A stretch of DNA of 64,000 nucleotides from JAKQHY01 sp034429475 (GCA_034429475.1 DAOUGD010000159.1:1-64000); one strand, 5' to 3'; shown: positions 7,481 through 16,452, counted from the first letter of the stretch. Made by a program: numbers and translations. Notes: generated by a model from the sequence alone, not told the origin.

Positions 7481-8242
7481 ATGGTCGCCCGAATTTGGCC
7501 CATCGTAGTAGCCTTGCCAATTTTGCCGCGCCTTCTCTTGCTGGCCTGGGTGCTGGAACTGCTGGCGCTGCCGGCGCTCAAAAAGCGTTGGGGCGCTGAA
7601 GCGGAACGGGCGGCCATCAATCTAGGCGTGCTGCTGCAAGCCGCCACCGGCCTTGCTATGTTGGCGGCGGCGTGGGGCTTGGGGCCGACGTTGCGCGTGG
7701 CGCTCCTGGTGCTGGCGCTGGGCTGGGGCGTGGAATACCTCGGCGCGCATACCGGGCTGCCCTTTGGCCGCTATCACTACACCGCCCGCCTGCAACCGCA
7801 GCTAGGCGGCGTGCCCCTCTTGGTCCCCCTGGCGTGGCTGATGATGCTTCCTCCGGCCTGGGCCGTGGCGCGCCTGGTCGCCGGCGGCCCCGGAATTGCC
7901 TTTATCCTCACGGCGGCGCTGGCCTTCACAGCCTGGGACCTCTTTCTCGATCCACAGATGGTGGCGTGGGGCTGCTGGGTATGGGATCAACCGGGCGGCT
8001 ACTTTGGTATCCCCTGGCAAAACTACGCCGGCTGGCTGCTGTCAGCCGCCGTGATGACGGCGCTGGCGGCGCCGCTGAACGTTCCCGCGCCCTTCCCCAC
8101 AGCGCCCTTGCTGCTCGTTTATACACTCACCTGGCTCTTGCAGTCCTTCGCCCAGTTCGTCTTCTGGAAATTGCGCGGACCGGCGCTTTGCGGCACGATC
8201 GGCATGGGGCTATGGATGGCCTGGGCCTGGCTGGCAATGTAA
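7481..8242 (+). CDS. cruF: CruF-type carotenoid 1',2'-hydratase (DUF422)
   Basis: 253 residues with about seven hydrophobic helices. The family pattern is clear: EYLGAHTGLPFGRYHYT (near residue 87), AFTAWDLFLDPQM (near 147) and PGGYFGIPWQNYAGWLL (near 169). CruF adds water across the psi end of gamma-carotene or related carotenoids, giving the hydroxyl that is later glycosylated. It stands 10 bp before plsY and upstream of a GT2 glycosyltransferase, crtI and crtB, which supports the role. Start ATG at 7481. Confidence 0.87.
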   Translation: MVARIWPIVVALPILPRLLLLAWVLELLALPALKKRWGAEAERAAINLGVLLQAATGLAMLAAAWGLGPTLRVALLVLALGWGVEYLGAHTGLPFGRYHYTARLQPQLGGVPLLVPLAWLMMLPPAWAVARLVAGGPGIAFILTAALAFTAWDLFLDPQMVAWGCWVWDQPGGYFGIPWQNYAGWLLSAAVMTALAAPLNVPAPFPTAPLLLVYTLTWLLQSFAQFVFWKLRGPALCGTIGMGLWMAWAWLAM

Positions 8243-8252
8243 AACAAATACT

Positions 8253-8843
8253 ATGAGCATTTTCATCTGGACTCTGGGCAGTTTTCTCCTGGGCGCGTTG
8301 CCCTTCTCCTTGCTCATCGGCAAGTGGGCGCTGCGCACCGACATCCGCCGCGTGGGGGATGGCAACCCCGGCGCGACCAACGTATTGCGGGCCGGCAGTC
8401 GGGCCTGGGGACTGGCGGCGATGTTTCTGGATATGCTGAAAGGCGCGCTGCCGGTCGCCCTGGCTTACATCCTCTATGAGATACGCGGATGGGCCATCAT
8501 CCCCATCGCGCTGGCGCCGGTCTGCGGGCACATCTTCTCCCCGTTCCTGCGCGGGCGCGGCGGCAAGGGCGTCGCCGCCACCGGCGGCGTCTGGATCGGC
8601 CTCACCTACGGCGTGGCGACCGTCATCGGCGCGTTGGGGATGAGCGCGGCATACCTGGTGAGCGACAACTCCGGGTGGGCCGTGGCCCTGGGATTGAGCG
8701 GGATGGGCGCGTACCTGGCCCTGGGCCGGCGCGATCCGGTCCTGATAACGATCTGGGCCGTCAACGCGGCGCTGGTGCTATGGCGCTACCGGGATACGCT
8801 GCGCCAACGGCCCCACCTGCGCGCGTGGATCAAAAGGAAATAA
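8253..8843 (+). CDS. plsY: glycerol-3-phosphate acyltransferase PlsY-type
   Basis: 196 residues with five predicted helices. All three PlsY motifs are present: GALPFSLLIGK (near residue 12), GDGNPGATNVLRAG (near 36-49) and GHIFSPFLRGRGGKGVAA (near 91-108). PlsY transfers the acyl group from acyl-phosphate to glycerol-3-phosphate, the first step of phospholipid synthesis. The position inside a carotenoid cluster (10 bp after cruF, 4 bp before GT2) is unusual. It may be the housekeeping enzyme or a paralogue recruited to acylate a carotenoid glycoside; the intact motifs favour normal PlsY chemistry. Confidence 0.9.
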   Translation: MSIFIWTLGSFLLGALPFSLLIGKWALRTDIRRVGDGNPGATNVLRAGSRAWGLAAMFLDMLKGALPVALAYILYEIRGWAIIPIALAPVCGHIFSPFLRGRGGKGVAATGGVWIGLTYGVATVIGALGMSAAYLVSDNSGWAVALGLSGMGAYLALGRRDPVLITIWAVNAALVLWRYRDTLRQRPHLRAWIKRK

Positions 8844-8847
8844 CACG

Positions 8848-9981
8848 ATGGGACTCACGTGGCTCGCGCTTCTGACCTCCCTCATCCTGATCGGCATCGC
8901 CGCCATCGCCATCGTGAACGTGCCGCCCTTCCCCAGGCGGGACGCCGCCCCGCCCCCGCCGACATTCCCCCTGGTCTCGTTGCTCGTCCCCGCCCGCAAC
9001 GAAGCCGCCGGCATCGCGGAAACCGTGCGCCGGTTGCTGGCGCAGGATTACCCGTGTTACGAACTGCTGCTGCTCGACGATCACTCCACCGACGGCACGG
9101 CGGACGTCGCCCGCGCGGCCGCCGGGGCCGACGCGCGCCTGCGCCTCCTTCAGGGCGCTCCGCTGCCCGCCGGGTGGCAGGGCAAGAGTTGGGCCTGCCA
9201 CCAGTTGGCCGAGGCCGCCCACGGCGAGCTGCTGGTCTTTACCGACGCCGATGTCGCGTGGGAACCCGGCGCGCTGGCTCGCCTGGTGAGCGAGATGCAG
9301 CGCCGAGGCAGCGACTTGCAGACCGTGTGGCCCACGCAAATCACCGTCACCTGGGGGGAGCGCCTAATTGTGCCGCTGCTGGCCTTCGTCATTGTCGGCT
9401 ACCTGCCGGTGCTGGCAGTGCATCACATCCCCTGGCCCATCTTCGCCGCCGCCATCGGACAATGCCTGGCCTTTCGCCGCAGCGCCTATCACGCCATCGG
9501 CGGCCACGCAGCCGTGCGCGCCAGCATCATGGATGACATGGCCTTCGCCAAAGCCATCAAACAGCGCCGCTTGAAGCTGCGGATGGCCGACGCTGCCGGG
9601 TTGCTCCACTGTCGGATGTACCGGCGCTGGGCAGAGGTGCGCGACGGCTTCGCCAAAAATATTCTGGCCGGGCACAGCCATAGCCTCCTGCTGCTCCTGC
9701 TCTCCTGGGCCTTCCACTGGCTGGTGTTCCTCGTGCCGTGGGTGTGGCTGGGCCTGGGGTGGCTCGGCGGGCCGCCGGGCTGGCCGCTGTGGCCGCTGTG
9801 CCTCATCGGGCTGGGCGTCGGCGTCCGCGCGATCAGCGCCGCCCTCAGCCGCCAACGGCTGGCGGACGCGCTCTGGCTGCCCGTGTCCGTCATCCTGATG
9901 GCGCGCATCGCCACGCAGGCCATCGCCTGGAAAGTGCGCCACGGCGGCGTCTACTGGAAAGGCCGCCTCGTGCAAGCATAA
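8848..9981 (+). CDS. membrane GT2 glycosyltransferase, probably carotenoid glycosyltransferase (CruC/CrtQ-like)
   Basis: 377 residues: an N-terminal helix (residues 4-24), a GT2 catalytic domain (LVPARNEAAGIAETV, LLLDDHSTDGTADV, then FTDADVAWEPG as the DxD) and C-terminal helices from about 275. GT2 enzymes of this shape include CrtQ and CruC, which put glucose on carotenoid acids or hydroxyls. Directly downstream of cruF and plsY and before crtI/crtB, a role on the CruF hydroxyl product is likely but inferred. The gene ends before a 396-bp repeat-filled gap. Confidence 0.8.
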   Translation: MGLTWLALLTSLILIGIAAIAIVNVPPFPRRDAAPPPPTFPLVSLLVPARNEAAGIAETVRRLLAQDYPCYELLLLDDHSTDGTADVARAAAGADARLRLLQGAPLPAGWQGKSWACHQLAEAAHGELLVFTDADVAWEPGALARLVSEMQRRGSDLQTVWPTQITVTWGERLIVPLLAFVIVGYLPVLAVHHIPWPIFAAAIGQCLAFRRSAYHAIGGHAAVRASIMDDMAFAKAIKQRRLKLRMADAAGLLHCRMYRRWAEVRDGFAKNILAGHSHSLLLLLLSWAFHWLVFLVPWVWLGLGWLGGPPGWPLWPLCLIGLGVGVRAISAALSRQRLADALWLPVSVILMARIATQAIAWKVRHGGVYWKGRLVQA

Positions 9982-10377
9982 CCCCCGGCGTGTGGTCGCA
10001 CCTACGAGATAGAAGATTTTACCGCGGAGCGCGCTGAGTTCGCCGAGTTTTTCAACCTGTGCAATAGGGATAAATTTGTCAGCAGATTAAGCAGATTGAG
10101 CAGATTTTTTCTCTTAATCCGCTAAATCTGCTCAATCTGCTGACAGAAAATAGGCCATTCAGTACTTCTATTGCACAGGTCGAAGTTTTTATCTTTTCTC
10201 GGCGCTCTTTGCGGCCTCTGCGGTGAAAAACGGTCTGGATTTCATCAATTCCATGATAAAATAATGGGTTATGTTTCATTTTGTGAAGCGGATCGGGGGC
10301 CGCAACCACAAGGCGACGGGAGGCGACCATCGCCCGTTTAACGCAATTTTCGGACTCATTCTTATGGGGGAAACACT
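9982..10377. other. 396-bp spacer dominated by a nested palindrome
   Basis: No gene is seen. The stretch holds three inverted repeats, one inside another (10021-10224), then about 150 bp of AT-richer DNA before crtI (TGATAAAAT near 10253, a weak -10 candidate). Confidence 0.7.
10021..10224. repeat. triple nested palindrome
   Basis: Outer arms 10021-10047 and 10198-10224 (9-bp ACCGCGGAG-like units, imperfect). Middle arms 10055-10067 and 10168-10180 (ACCTGTGCAATAG and its perfect inverse, 13 bp). Inner arms 10077-10106 and 10116-10145 (9-bp AGCAGATTA-like units). The inner element is the family also found at 20291 and 45861. Confidence 0.85.
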
Positions 10378-11871
10378 ATGACATCAGCAATCATAATCGG
10401 CGCGGGCATGGGTGGATTGGCCGCCGCCTTGCGTTTGCGACAGCATGGCTTTACTGTGACCGTACTCGAAAAGCAGCCCCGCCCCGGCGGACGCAGCAAC
10501 GTTCTGGAAGAAAACGGCTTTCGGGCCGATACCGGGCCTACCATCCTGGTGATGAAGTACGTCTTTGAGGAGCTATACCGCGCGTTGGGGCTGAACCTGG
10601 ACGAGCGCGTGCGCTTTGTGCCGCTCGATCCCAATTACCGCATCTACTTCCACGACGACACGAGCCTCGACTTGTTCGGCAATATGGCGCGGCTGTCGGC
10701 TGAAGTGGAGCGCATCGAGCCGGGCGCGACCGAGCGGCTGTTTCGCTTCGTCGGCGCGGGGGCGCAGAAGTATGACCTGGCGATGGAATTCGTCGAGCGC
10801 AACTACGATCACTTATGGGAACTGGCGAACCCGCGCGCCGGGCTGCGTCTGGTGCGCACGCAAGCGTACCAGCAGCTCTACCACCAGGTCGCCGGCTTCT
10901 TCAAGACCGATAAACTGCGCAAAGCGTTCTCGTTTCATTCGATGTTCTTGGGATTGTCGCCCTTCAAGGCGCTGGCGATGTACAGCCTGATCACCTACGC
11001 CGATCTGGTGTATGGGATGTACTTCCCCATGGGCGGCATCTACAGCCTGATCGAAGACCTGCTCGCCCTGGCGCGCGAGCGGGATGTGGAAGTGCGCACC
11101 GACGCGCCGGTGGCTCAAATCCTCGTTGAAGCCGGCCGCGCGGTAGGCGTCAAACTGGAATCCGGGGAGACGCTGCGCGCGGACATGGTCATCTCCAACG
11201 CCGACCTGCCCTACACATACCAGACGTTGATCCCGGCGGCCTACCGCAAGCAATACTCCGACGCGCGGCTCCAACGCATGGAGTACGCCTGTTCCGGCTA
11301 CATTCTCTTCCTGGGCGTGGACCGGCAGTATCCCCAGATGCGTCACCAGGGGCTGTTCTTCGCCGAGGATTACCGCGCCAATCTCGACGCTATTTTCAGG
11401 ACGCATACCATCCCCGACGACATTTCCTTCCATCTGAACAACCCTACCATCACCGATCCGAGCCTGGCGCCGCCGGGCCACAGCCTGCTCTACGTCCTCG
11501 CGCCGATGCCCAACTTGCAAGGGACGGTGGATTGGGACGGCGCCGCGCCGCGCGTCCGCGACAAGCTGCTCACCCGGCTGGAGCGCATTGTGGACCCCGA
11601 CCTGCGCCGCCACATCGTCTGGGAGCGGGAGTATCGCCCGACGGATTGGCTGCGCGACACCAACGCGGTGTACGGCACGGCCTTTGGCTCGCTGGCGCAC
11701 GGCTTCTTTCAATCGTCCTACTTCCGCCCGCACAACAAGGCTCGCGACATTGGGGGATTGTATTTCGTCGGCCAGGGCACTTACCCCGGCATTGGGATGC
11801 CGATGGTGCTGATTTCGGCCCGGCTGCTCACCGAACGGATTTTGCGCGATGTGGGGGGAAGCCATGGGTAA
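10378..11871 (+). CDS. crtI: CrtI-type phytoene desaturase
   Basis: 497 residues. It has the N-terminal FAD dinucleotide-binding motif IIIGAGMGGLAAALRLRQHG (residues 5-24), then EKQPRPGGRSNVLEENGFR, and the C-terminal carotenoid-oxidoreductase signature GLYFVGQGTYPGIGMPM (near 463). Full length for a bacterial CrtI. It desaturates phytoene towards lycopene; exact step number cannot be read. It overlaps crtB by 8 bp, so the two are translationally coupled. Confidence 0.92.
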   Translation: MTSAIIIGAGMGGLAAALRLRQHGFTVTVLEKQPRPGGRSNVLEENGFRADTGPTILVMKYVFEELYRALGLNLDERVRFVPLDPNYRIYFHDDTSLDLFGNMARLSAEVERIEPGATERLFRFVGAGAQKYDLAMEFVERNYDHLWELANPRAGLRLVRTQAYQQLYHQVAGFFKTDKLRKAFSFHSMFLGLSPFKALAMYSLITYADLVYGMYFPMGGIYSLIEDLLALARERDVEVRTDAPVAQILVEAGRAVGVKLESGETLRADMVISNADLPYTYQTLIPAAYRKQYSDARLQRMEYACSGYILFLGVDRQYPQMRHQGLFFAEDYRANLDAIFRTHTIPDDISFHLNNPTITDPSLAPPGHSLLYVLAPMPNLQGTVDWDGAAPRVRDKLLTRLERIVDPDLRRHIVWEREYRPTDWLRDTNAVYGTAFGSLAHGFFQSSYFRPHNKARDIGGLYFVGQGTYPGIGMPMVLISARLLTERILRDVGGSHG

Positions 11872-12814
11872 GCTACCGCCTGAATTGGCGGCAGATTACG
11901 CGGCCTGCCGCCAAATCATGTTCGCCGCGAGCAAAAACTACTCGTTTGCCAGCCGGGTGCTGCCGCCGGACAAGTTGCCGCACGTCGAGGCGCTCTACGC
12001 GCTGATGCGGGTGGGCGACGACCGGGTGGATGTGTCGGCGACGGGGTTTGACTCGGCGCTGGACGCCATTCAGGATTGGGAAACGCGCTACTGGGACGCT
12101 TTCGCGCAGGGGCGCGCCGACCATCCCGTGATGCGCGCCTACCTCCACACGGCCTTGACGTACCGCATCCCGCCGGAAACCATGCGCCCATATTTTCGCG
12201 CCATGCGGGACGACCTCACCGTCACCCGCTTCCCCACCTTTGCCGATTTGCTACACTACATGGAAGGGAGCGCGCTGCCGGTGGGGCGCGCCCTGACGCA
12301 TATCCTGGGCGTGCGCGCGCCGCAGACCCTGGCGCAAGCGCTCTCCCACGCCGACAGCCTCGCGACCGCGATGCAGTTGAGCAACTTCTGGCGCGATATT
12401 GCGGAGGATTGGGCGCGCGGGCGCATCTATCTGCCGTTGGAGGATATGCAGCGGTTTGGCGTCGCCGAAGCGGAACTGAGCCGGGGAGACGTCTCGCCGG
12501 CCTTTGCCGCGTTGTTGCAATTTGAGATCGCGCGCACCGAGTCGTACTATCAACATGCCTACGACGGCGTTTCATGCCTGGCGACCGGGCGTTGGGGAGT
12601 GATGAGCAGTCTTCACATCTACCACATGATCTTGCGCGACATCCGCCGCCGGCGCTATGATGTGTTCACCCGCCGGGCGGGGACCAATCACCTGGAAAAA
12701 TTCGCCTGCGCCACCCTGGCGTGGTTCGAAACGAACGGCTTGATGTGCCGCACCATCCCAGGCGCGCGCACGCCGGAAGCCGCTCCCATGATGGAAATTT
12801 CAGGGAACGCTTAA
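11864..12814 (+). CDS. crtB: phytoene synthase CrtB
   Basis: 316 residues. Condenses two geranylgeranyl diphosphates to phytoene. Aspartate-rich motifs: DDRVD (residues 52-56) and NFWRDIAED (near 185), plus YALMRVGDD and GRIYLPLEDM as in squalene/phytoene synthases. The frame extends to ATG 11849, but GGGGGA lies 4 bp before ATG 11864, which is chosen. It overlaps the end of crtI by 8 bp. The last 15 bp overlap the convergent GT39 gene. No crtE or lycopene cyclase is in the window. Confidence 0.92.
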   Translation: MGKLPPELAADYAACRQIMFAASKNYSFASRVLPPDKLPHVEALYALMRVGDDRVDVSATGFDSALDAIQDWETRYWDAFAQGRADHPVMRAYLHTALTYRIPPETMRPYFRAMRDDLTVTRFPTFADLLHYMEGSALPVGRALTHILGVRAPQTLAQALSHADSLATAMQLSNFWRDIAEDWARGRIYLPLEDMQRFGVAEAELSRGDVSPAFAALLQFEIARTESYYQHAYDGVSCLATGRWGVMSSLHIYHMILRDIRRRRYDVFTRRAGTNHLEKFACATLAWFETNGLMCRTIPGARTPEAAPMMEISGNA

Positions 12815-15679
12815 CTCCAGCGCCGGCGCGCCGTTGGCGCTGAGGATTTCTCCCGTTTCCTGACGATACCACCCCACCCGCAGGATATAAGGCCCTGCCG
12901 GCAAGGCGTCCGGCAAGGTCAGCGTGTGGTCATCTGCGACAATTTCCCCCGCCAGCCACAACGAGGTGGGATAGGTGGCGCGGCGCGGCGCTTCGTCCAC
13001 CTGCGCGATGAGCGTTTCCCCGGTTTCGGTCAGCAAGTGGATGAACACCACGTAATCCGCGCGCACCTCGGCCTGCGTCTGCCAGTACAACGTCACCCCG
13101 AAAGCCTGCCCGGCCTGCGGCGCGGCGGCGTCGTAGCCGAGCAGGCGCAGATGTCCCCCACCCTCAGCTTCCACAAACTCCGCCTGGAAAGGATGTTGCA
13201 CGGCCGGCAAAGCGAAATTCCGCGCAAGCGCCTGGACTTCCACGACGCCGAGGGCGACCGGCGGCGCAGCATCCAGCGCAAGCGCCGCCGTATACGCGCC
13301 CGGCGCGAGCGTCTTGGGCAGGCGCAACAGATAACGGCCCTCCACCACCTCGCCGACGCGCCAGGCGGCGAGCGGGAAGTCGGGCGACGGCGGCCCGCTG
13401 TAGAGCGTGTGCGTCTCCGGGCCGGTCAACGTCAAAGACAGGGAAGTGGCGGAGGGAACGTCCGCCGCCTGCCAGCACGCTTTCACCAGAAGGCGCGCGC
13501 CCGGCAGAGCGGTTTCCACCGGCGGCGTCCACCCCAGGAGACGGACGTCCCCCTGCGTCACCGGATCACGACGGGGTATGTCGGGGCAAGCGGCCGCCGC
13601 TTCTTCCGGCGTGGGGACGCGGGTCGCCGGGGCAACCGCCAGGCCGGTTGCGGGCAGGAGCGCCTCCAGCCCGGCGAAGCGTTCATCTTTCAGGCGGGGC
13701 AGCGCTGTCCCGGCGTCGGGATTGTAGAAACCCACGCTCAACTGATAGCCGTCGCCCGGCGGCGTCCCGACAGGGGGCGTGAGCGTCAGTTGATCCAACA
13801 CCACGTCGCCCGGCGTCCACTGCTCCGGCGGATAGTGGAAGGCCATCGTCCGCGCCCACTCGCCGGTCTGCGGGTGGGTCAGACGCACCACCGGCTCCAA
13901 TGCCGGATAGGGCGCGCACGCCTCCCACGTGAGCAGCACCGGACACGGTTCGGCAACGCGACACTCTGCGGCGGGGCGGGCGTCGTGAAGCAGCACGACG
14001 TGGGCGAAGTCCGCCGCCGCGCCGTCCGCCGCCGGGCGCAGCGCGGCGATGGCGGCAGCGTCCAGTCGGTAAGCGGTGAGCGCGGGCGTCCCGTCCGGGC
14101 CGGGATAGTCGCGGCGCGTCCAGGCGCGGGCGACGGCGTCCGGCCAGGCGGCGGGCGCGGGCAGAGAGCGCGGGATGAGATAGAGCGCGTCGCCCTGGGG
14201 CGGCAGCACCAGCGACGCGCCGCCGGTGAGCCATTTGGCCGCGCTATACTGGCGGGCCAGCGCGGCGACGGTAGGATGGCGGTAGTGTTGGCTGGCGATG
14301 TAGACGGTGGTGTCGCGTAGATCGGTCGCGTCAAGGACTTGCGCGGTCAACGTCATGTCGCCATCCGTCGTGGCGAACAATGCGGGAGATGCGGCCCACG
14401 TCCGGTAACTTTGCCCGGCCCACAGTCCGCCGCCGCCGAGCAGCAACAGGGCGCAGCCCACGCGCGCGGCAGGCCGGAGGCGCAGCGTCTCCCAAAGCAC
14501 AACCAGCCCCCAGGCCGGAAGGATCGCCAGAAAGGGCCACAGCCCCACCAGCCGCAGATTGCTCGGCGTGATTTCGCCGGTGGCGAGCGCGCTGGGCAGC
14601 AGCATCACCAAGAGCGCGCCCAACAAAAAGTGGCGGGAGGAATGTCTCAACGGATGGAACGGAGGGGAACGGAAGGGGAATCCGTTAAAATCCGTTAAAT
14701 CCGTTGAGAAAAGCCATGCCCCCAATCCAATGATCGCCAGGAGCGCGGAAAGGGGATCCCATAGCGGGCGTCCAGGGATGTTGAAACGCACGTAAGCGTC
14801 GCCGGCGCCGGGCCAGACGAGAGCGCGGGCGCACTGCCAGAAACCGCGCGCGGCATCCTGCCAGGAGGCGGCGGCCACTTGCGTGATGCGGGTGCTGAAC
14901 GCTTCGGGGTGGCGCAGGAAGTGCCATCCCAGCGGGGCAAAGACGACGAGGGCGACGGCGAGCGCGAGGAGCAATCGCCAAAATCGCTTCCGGCGTTCTT
15001 CCGGCGAGACGCCAAGGAGCGTCGCGGCCAGCGCCAATCCCAGGGGGATGGGGAACAGCCGCGCCGCCAGGTACGTGTAGCCGGTCAGCCCCAGGCAGAG
15101 GCCGCCGGCCGCAAACCAGCGCGTTTTGCCGGTGCGCAGTCCGAACCAGAGGGCGGCAACGGTGAGGGCTTGCAGCAACGGCTGCGAGATGGCGCGGAAT
15201 CCGTAGCGGCTGAGGAGCAGGTGCGGAAAAGCGACCGCGACGCCGCCCGCCGCGAGGAGCGCGATCTGCCGGGCGCGGCGGCCAGGGCCGAGCAGGGCGC
15301 GGGTCGCCGGGTAGGTCGCGGCGACGGTCAGCACACCCAACAGCGCAGACGCCAGCCGCATTCCCCATACGGCCTGCCCGGTGATCCAGACCCAGAAGGC
15401 GGCGACGTAAAAAAAGAGGACTTCCTTGCCGGTGTAGGCGTGGATGAAAATGGGCCGGTAGCCGCCAGAGACGATCTGACGGATGAGAATGGTGTTGGCG
15501 GCCTCGTCATAGTGCAAGCCCAAGGGAAGGTGGGGCAAATCCCACAGGCGCAGCACAGTTGCAAGCAAGATAATGAGGAGAATGCCCCACCGGTGATTCT
15601 GGATTTTGGATTTTGGATTTTGGATTTTGGACAAGGTTAGGAATTTTGGAGAGTCTGGCGCGTTCGGAGACCGGCCCAA
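12800..15679 (-). CDS. large GT39-type membrane glycosyltransferase with C-terminal beta domains
   Basis: 959 residues in this frame. About twelve helices start at WGILLIILLATVLRLW, followed by LHYDEAAN, the Asp/Glu loop of GT39/ArnT-type enzymes that use polyprenyl-phosphate sugars. From about residue 440 it is soluble, with beta-rich repeats resembling the extracytoplasmic domains of Chloroflexota homologues. The first 30 residues come from the TTTTGGA heptamer array, so the true start may be a TTG at 15628 or an unseen junction. A second palindrome (14645-14709) lies in frame between helices. It overlaps crtB by 15 bp. Confidence 0.75.
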   Translation of the reverse strand: MGRSPNAPDSPKFLTLSKIQNPKSKIQNHRWGILLIILLATVLRLWDLPHLPLGLHYDEAANTILIRQIVSGGYRPIFIHAYTGKEVLFFYVAAFWVWITGQAVWGMRLASALLGVLTVAATYPATRALLGPGRRARQIALLAAGGVAVAFPHLLLSRYGFRAISQPLLQALTVAALWFGLRTGKTRWFAAGGLCLGLTGYTYLAARLFPIPLGLALAATLLGVSPEERRKRFWRLLLALAVALVVFAPLGWHFLRHPEAFSTRITQVAAASWQDAARGFWQCARALVWPGAGDAYVRFNIPGRPLWDPLSALLAIIGLGAWLFSTDLTDFNGFPFRSPPFHPLRHSSRHFLLGALLVMLLPSALATGEITPSNLRLVGLWPFLAILPAWGLVVLWETLRLRPAARVGCALLLLGGGGLWAGQSYRTWAASPALFATTDGDMTLTAQVLDATDLRDTTVYIASQHYRHPTVAALARQYSAAKWLTGGASLVLPPQGDALYLIPRSLPAPAAWPDAVARAWTRRDYPGPDGTPALTAYRLDAAAIAALRPAADGAAADFAHVVLLHDARPAAECRVAEPCPVLLTWEACAPYPALEPVVRLTHPQTGEWARTMAFHYPPEQWTPGDVVLDQLTLTPPVGTPPGDGYQLSVGFYNPDAGTALPRLKDERFAGLEALLPATGLAVAPATRVPTPEEAAAACPDIPRRDPVTQGDVRLLGWTPPVETALPGARLLVKACWQAADVPSATSLSLTLTGPETHTLYSGPPSPDFPLAAWRVGEVVEGRYLLRLPKTLAPGAYTAALALDAAPPVALGVVEVQALARNFALPAVQHPFQAEFVEAEGGGHLRLLGYDAAAPQAGQAFGVTLYWQTQAEVRADYVVFIHLLTETGETLIAQVDEAPRRATYPTSLWLAGEIVADDHTLTLPDALPAGPYILRVGWYRQETGEILSANGAPALELSVP
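14645..14709. repeat. palindromic repeat of AACGGATT units inside the GT39 gene
   Basis: Ends TCTCAACGGA and TCCGTTGAGA are inverted. Units of about 9 bp (AATCCGTTA) fill the interior. It is read through in frame, contributing the residues around DLTDFNGFPF. The same unit recurs at 16323-16350. Confidence 0.8.
15601..15631. repeat. 7-bp tandem repeat GGATTTT (4 copies and a partial)
   Basis: Perfect heptamer array. It lies in the N-terminal extension of the GT39 gene, where the reverse strand encodes KIQNPKSKIQN. Confidence 0.9.
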
Positions 15680-15685
15680 CCAGCC

Positions 15686-15717
15686 CTTACTCCCTATTCC
15701 CTACTCCCCACTCCCTG
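15686..15717. repeat. degenerate heptamer array (TACTCCC)
   Basis: About 4.5 units of TACTCCC/TATTCCC/CACTCCC between the GT39 gene and the lipoprotein gene. The same unit type builds the hairpin at 23969-24043. Confidence 0.8.
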
Positions 15718-15720
15718 TTT

Positions 15721-16308
15721 TTACGGCTTCGGCTGGCCCTGTTGGGGAGCGGCGTCGGTGCAGCCTTCGAGGTTGGCGCAGAGCGTGTCGCACATCGCCT
15801 GGGTGGTGCCGGCGTAGAGGATGAAGAACGTGTTGCCGTCGCGTTCCAGGGTGTAGTTGCCGGTGCAGGGCTTGAAGGTGATGGCTTGCGTGCCGAATCC
15901 CTCTTTGGCCGTGGGGTTGACACAGCGGAAGAAGTTGACGGGATCGAGCAGGGCCTTTTTGTCGGCGACAGCGACCGCCCCGGCCTCCAACGGCTCTTCC
16001 TGATTGCTGTATACCCGCGCTTTTACCGCGCCGATTTCCTGATAACAGGTCACGATGTGGTCTACGCCGGCGATAGTCGCGGAAAGTTCAGGGTGGCCTG
16101 CCAGCAGGGCCGCGCCCTCACTCAGGTTGGAAATGTAGCCGGTCAGGGTTTCCCCTTCGATCGCGTCGTAGCCGCTCAGGGTAGGCAACAGCTTCTCGGC
16201 GGGAGCCATCTCCGGCTTTTTCCCCAGGCCAGGGATGAATTCGCAGCCGCTTAGCAGAACAATCAGCAAGAGGGCATAAAGCAGGCGGTGGATGGATAAT
16301 TTTGACAT
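15721..16308 (-). CDS. lipoprotein of unknown function
   Basis: 195 residues. The signal peptide ends in a lipobox, LLSGC (Cys about residue 22), so the protein is predicted to be anchored outside the cytoplasmic membrane. The mature part is about 170 residues with several cysteines (FRCVNP, CTGNYTL, CDTLCANLEGC) that could form disulphides. It ends with a Gln/Pro tail. No known domain is recognised. AAAGGAG lies 7 bp before the ATG. A 9-bp-unit repeat lies just upstream. Confidence 0.75.
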   Translation of the reverse strand: MSKLSIHRLLYALLLIVLLSGCEFIPGLGKKPEMAPAEKLLPTLSGYDAIEGETLTGYISNLSEGAALLAGHPELSATIAGVDHIVTCYQEIGAVKARVYSNQEEPLEAGAVAVADKKALLDPVNFFRCVNPTAKEGFGTQAITFKPCTGNYTLERDGNTFFILYAGTTQAMCDTLCANLEGCTDAAPQQGQPKP

Positions 16309-16322
16309 AACTTAATCTCCTT

Positions 16323-16350
16323 TCTCAACGGATTGAACGGATTGAACGGA
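16323..16350. repeat. half-copy of the CAACGGATTGAACGGATT repeat
   Basis: TCTCAACGGATTGAACGGAT and one further unit; matches one arm of the palindrome at 14645-14709. Confidence 0.75.
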
Positions 16351-16422
16351 AGGTATACGAAGTATAACGCAGCCTGAAAGCGCGTCAATGAAATTAACGA
16401 AAAGGCTCCGGGCGAGTAATAG

Positions 16423-16431
16423 TGGTATAAT
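16423..16431 (+). promoter_or_regulatory. extended -10 promoter for the ABC permease gene
   Basis: TGG-TATAAT, a TGn-extended -10, about 109 bp before the ATG. No good -35 is seen. The same TGGTATAAT is found at 62647. Confidence 0.5.
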
Positions 16432-16452
16432 CCCCCAACGGTTGGATGAAAT

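Noticed and set aside
10021..10377. Possible insertion sequence around the nested palindrome
   Set aside because: No transposase reading frame, terminal inverted repeats of IS type or target duplication were found.
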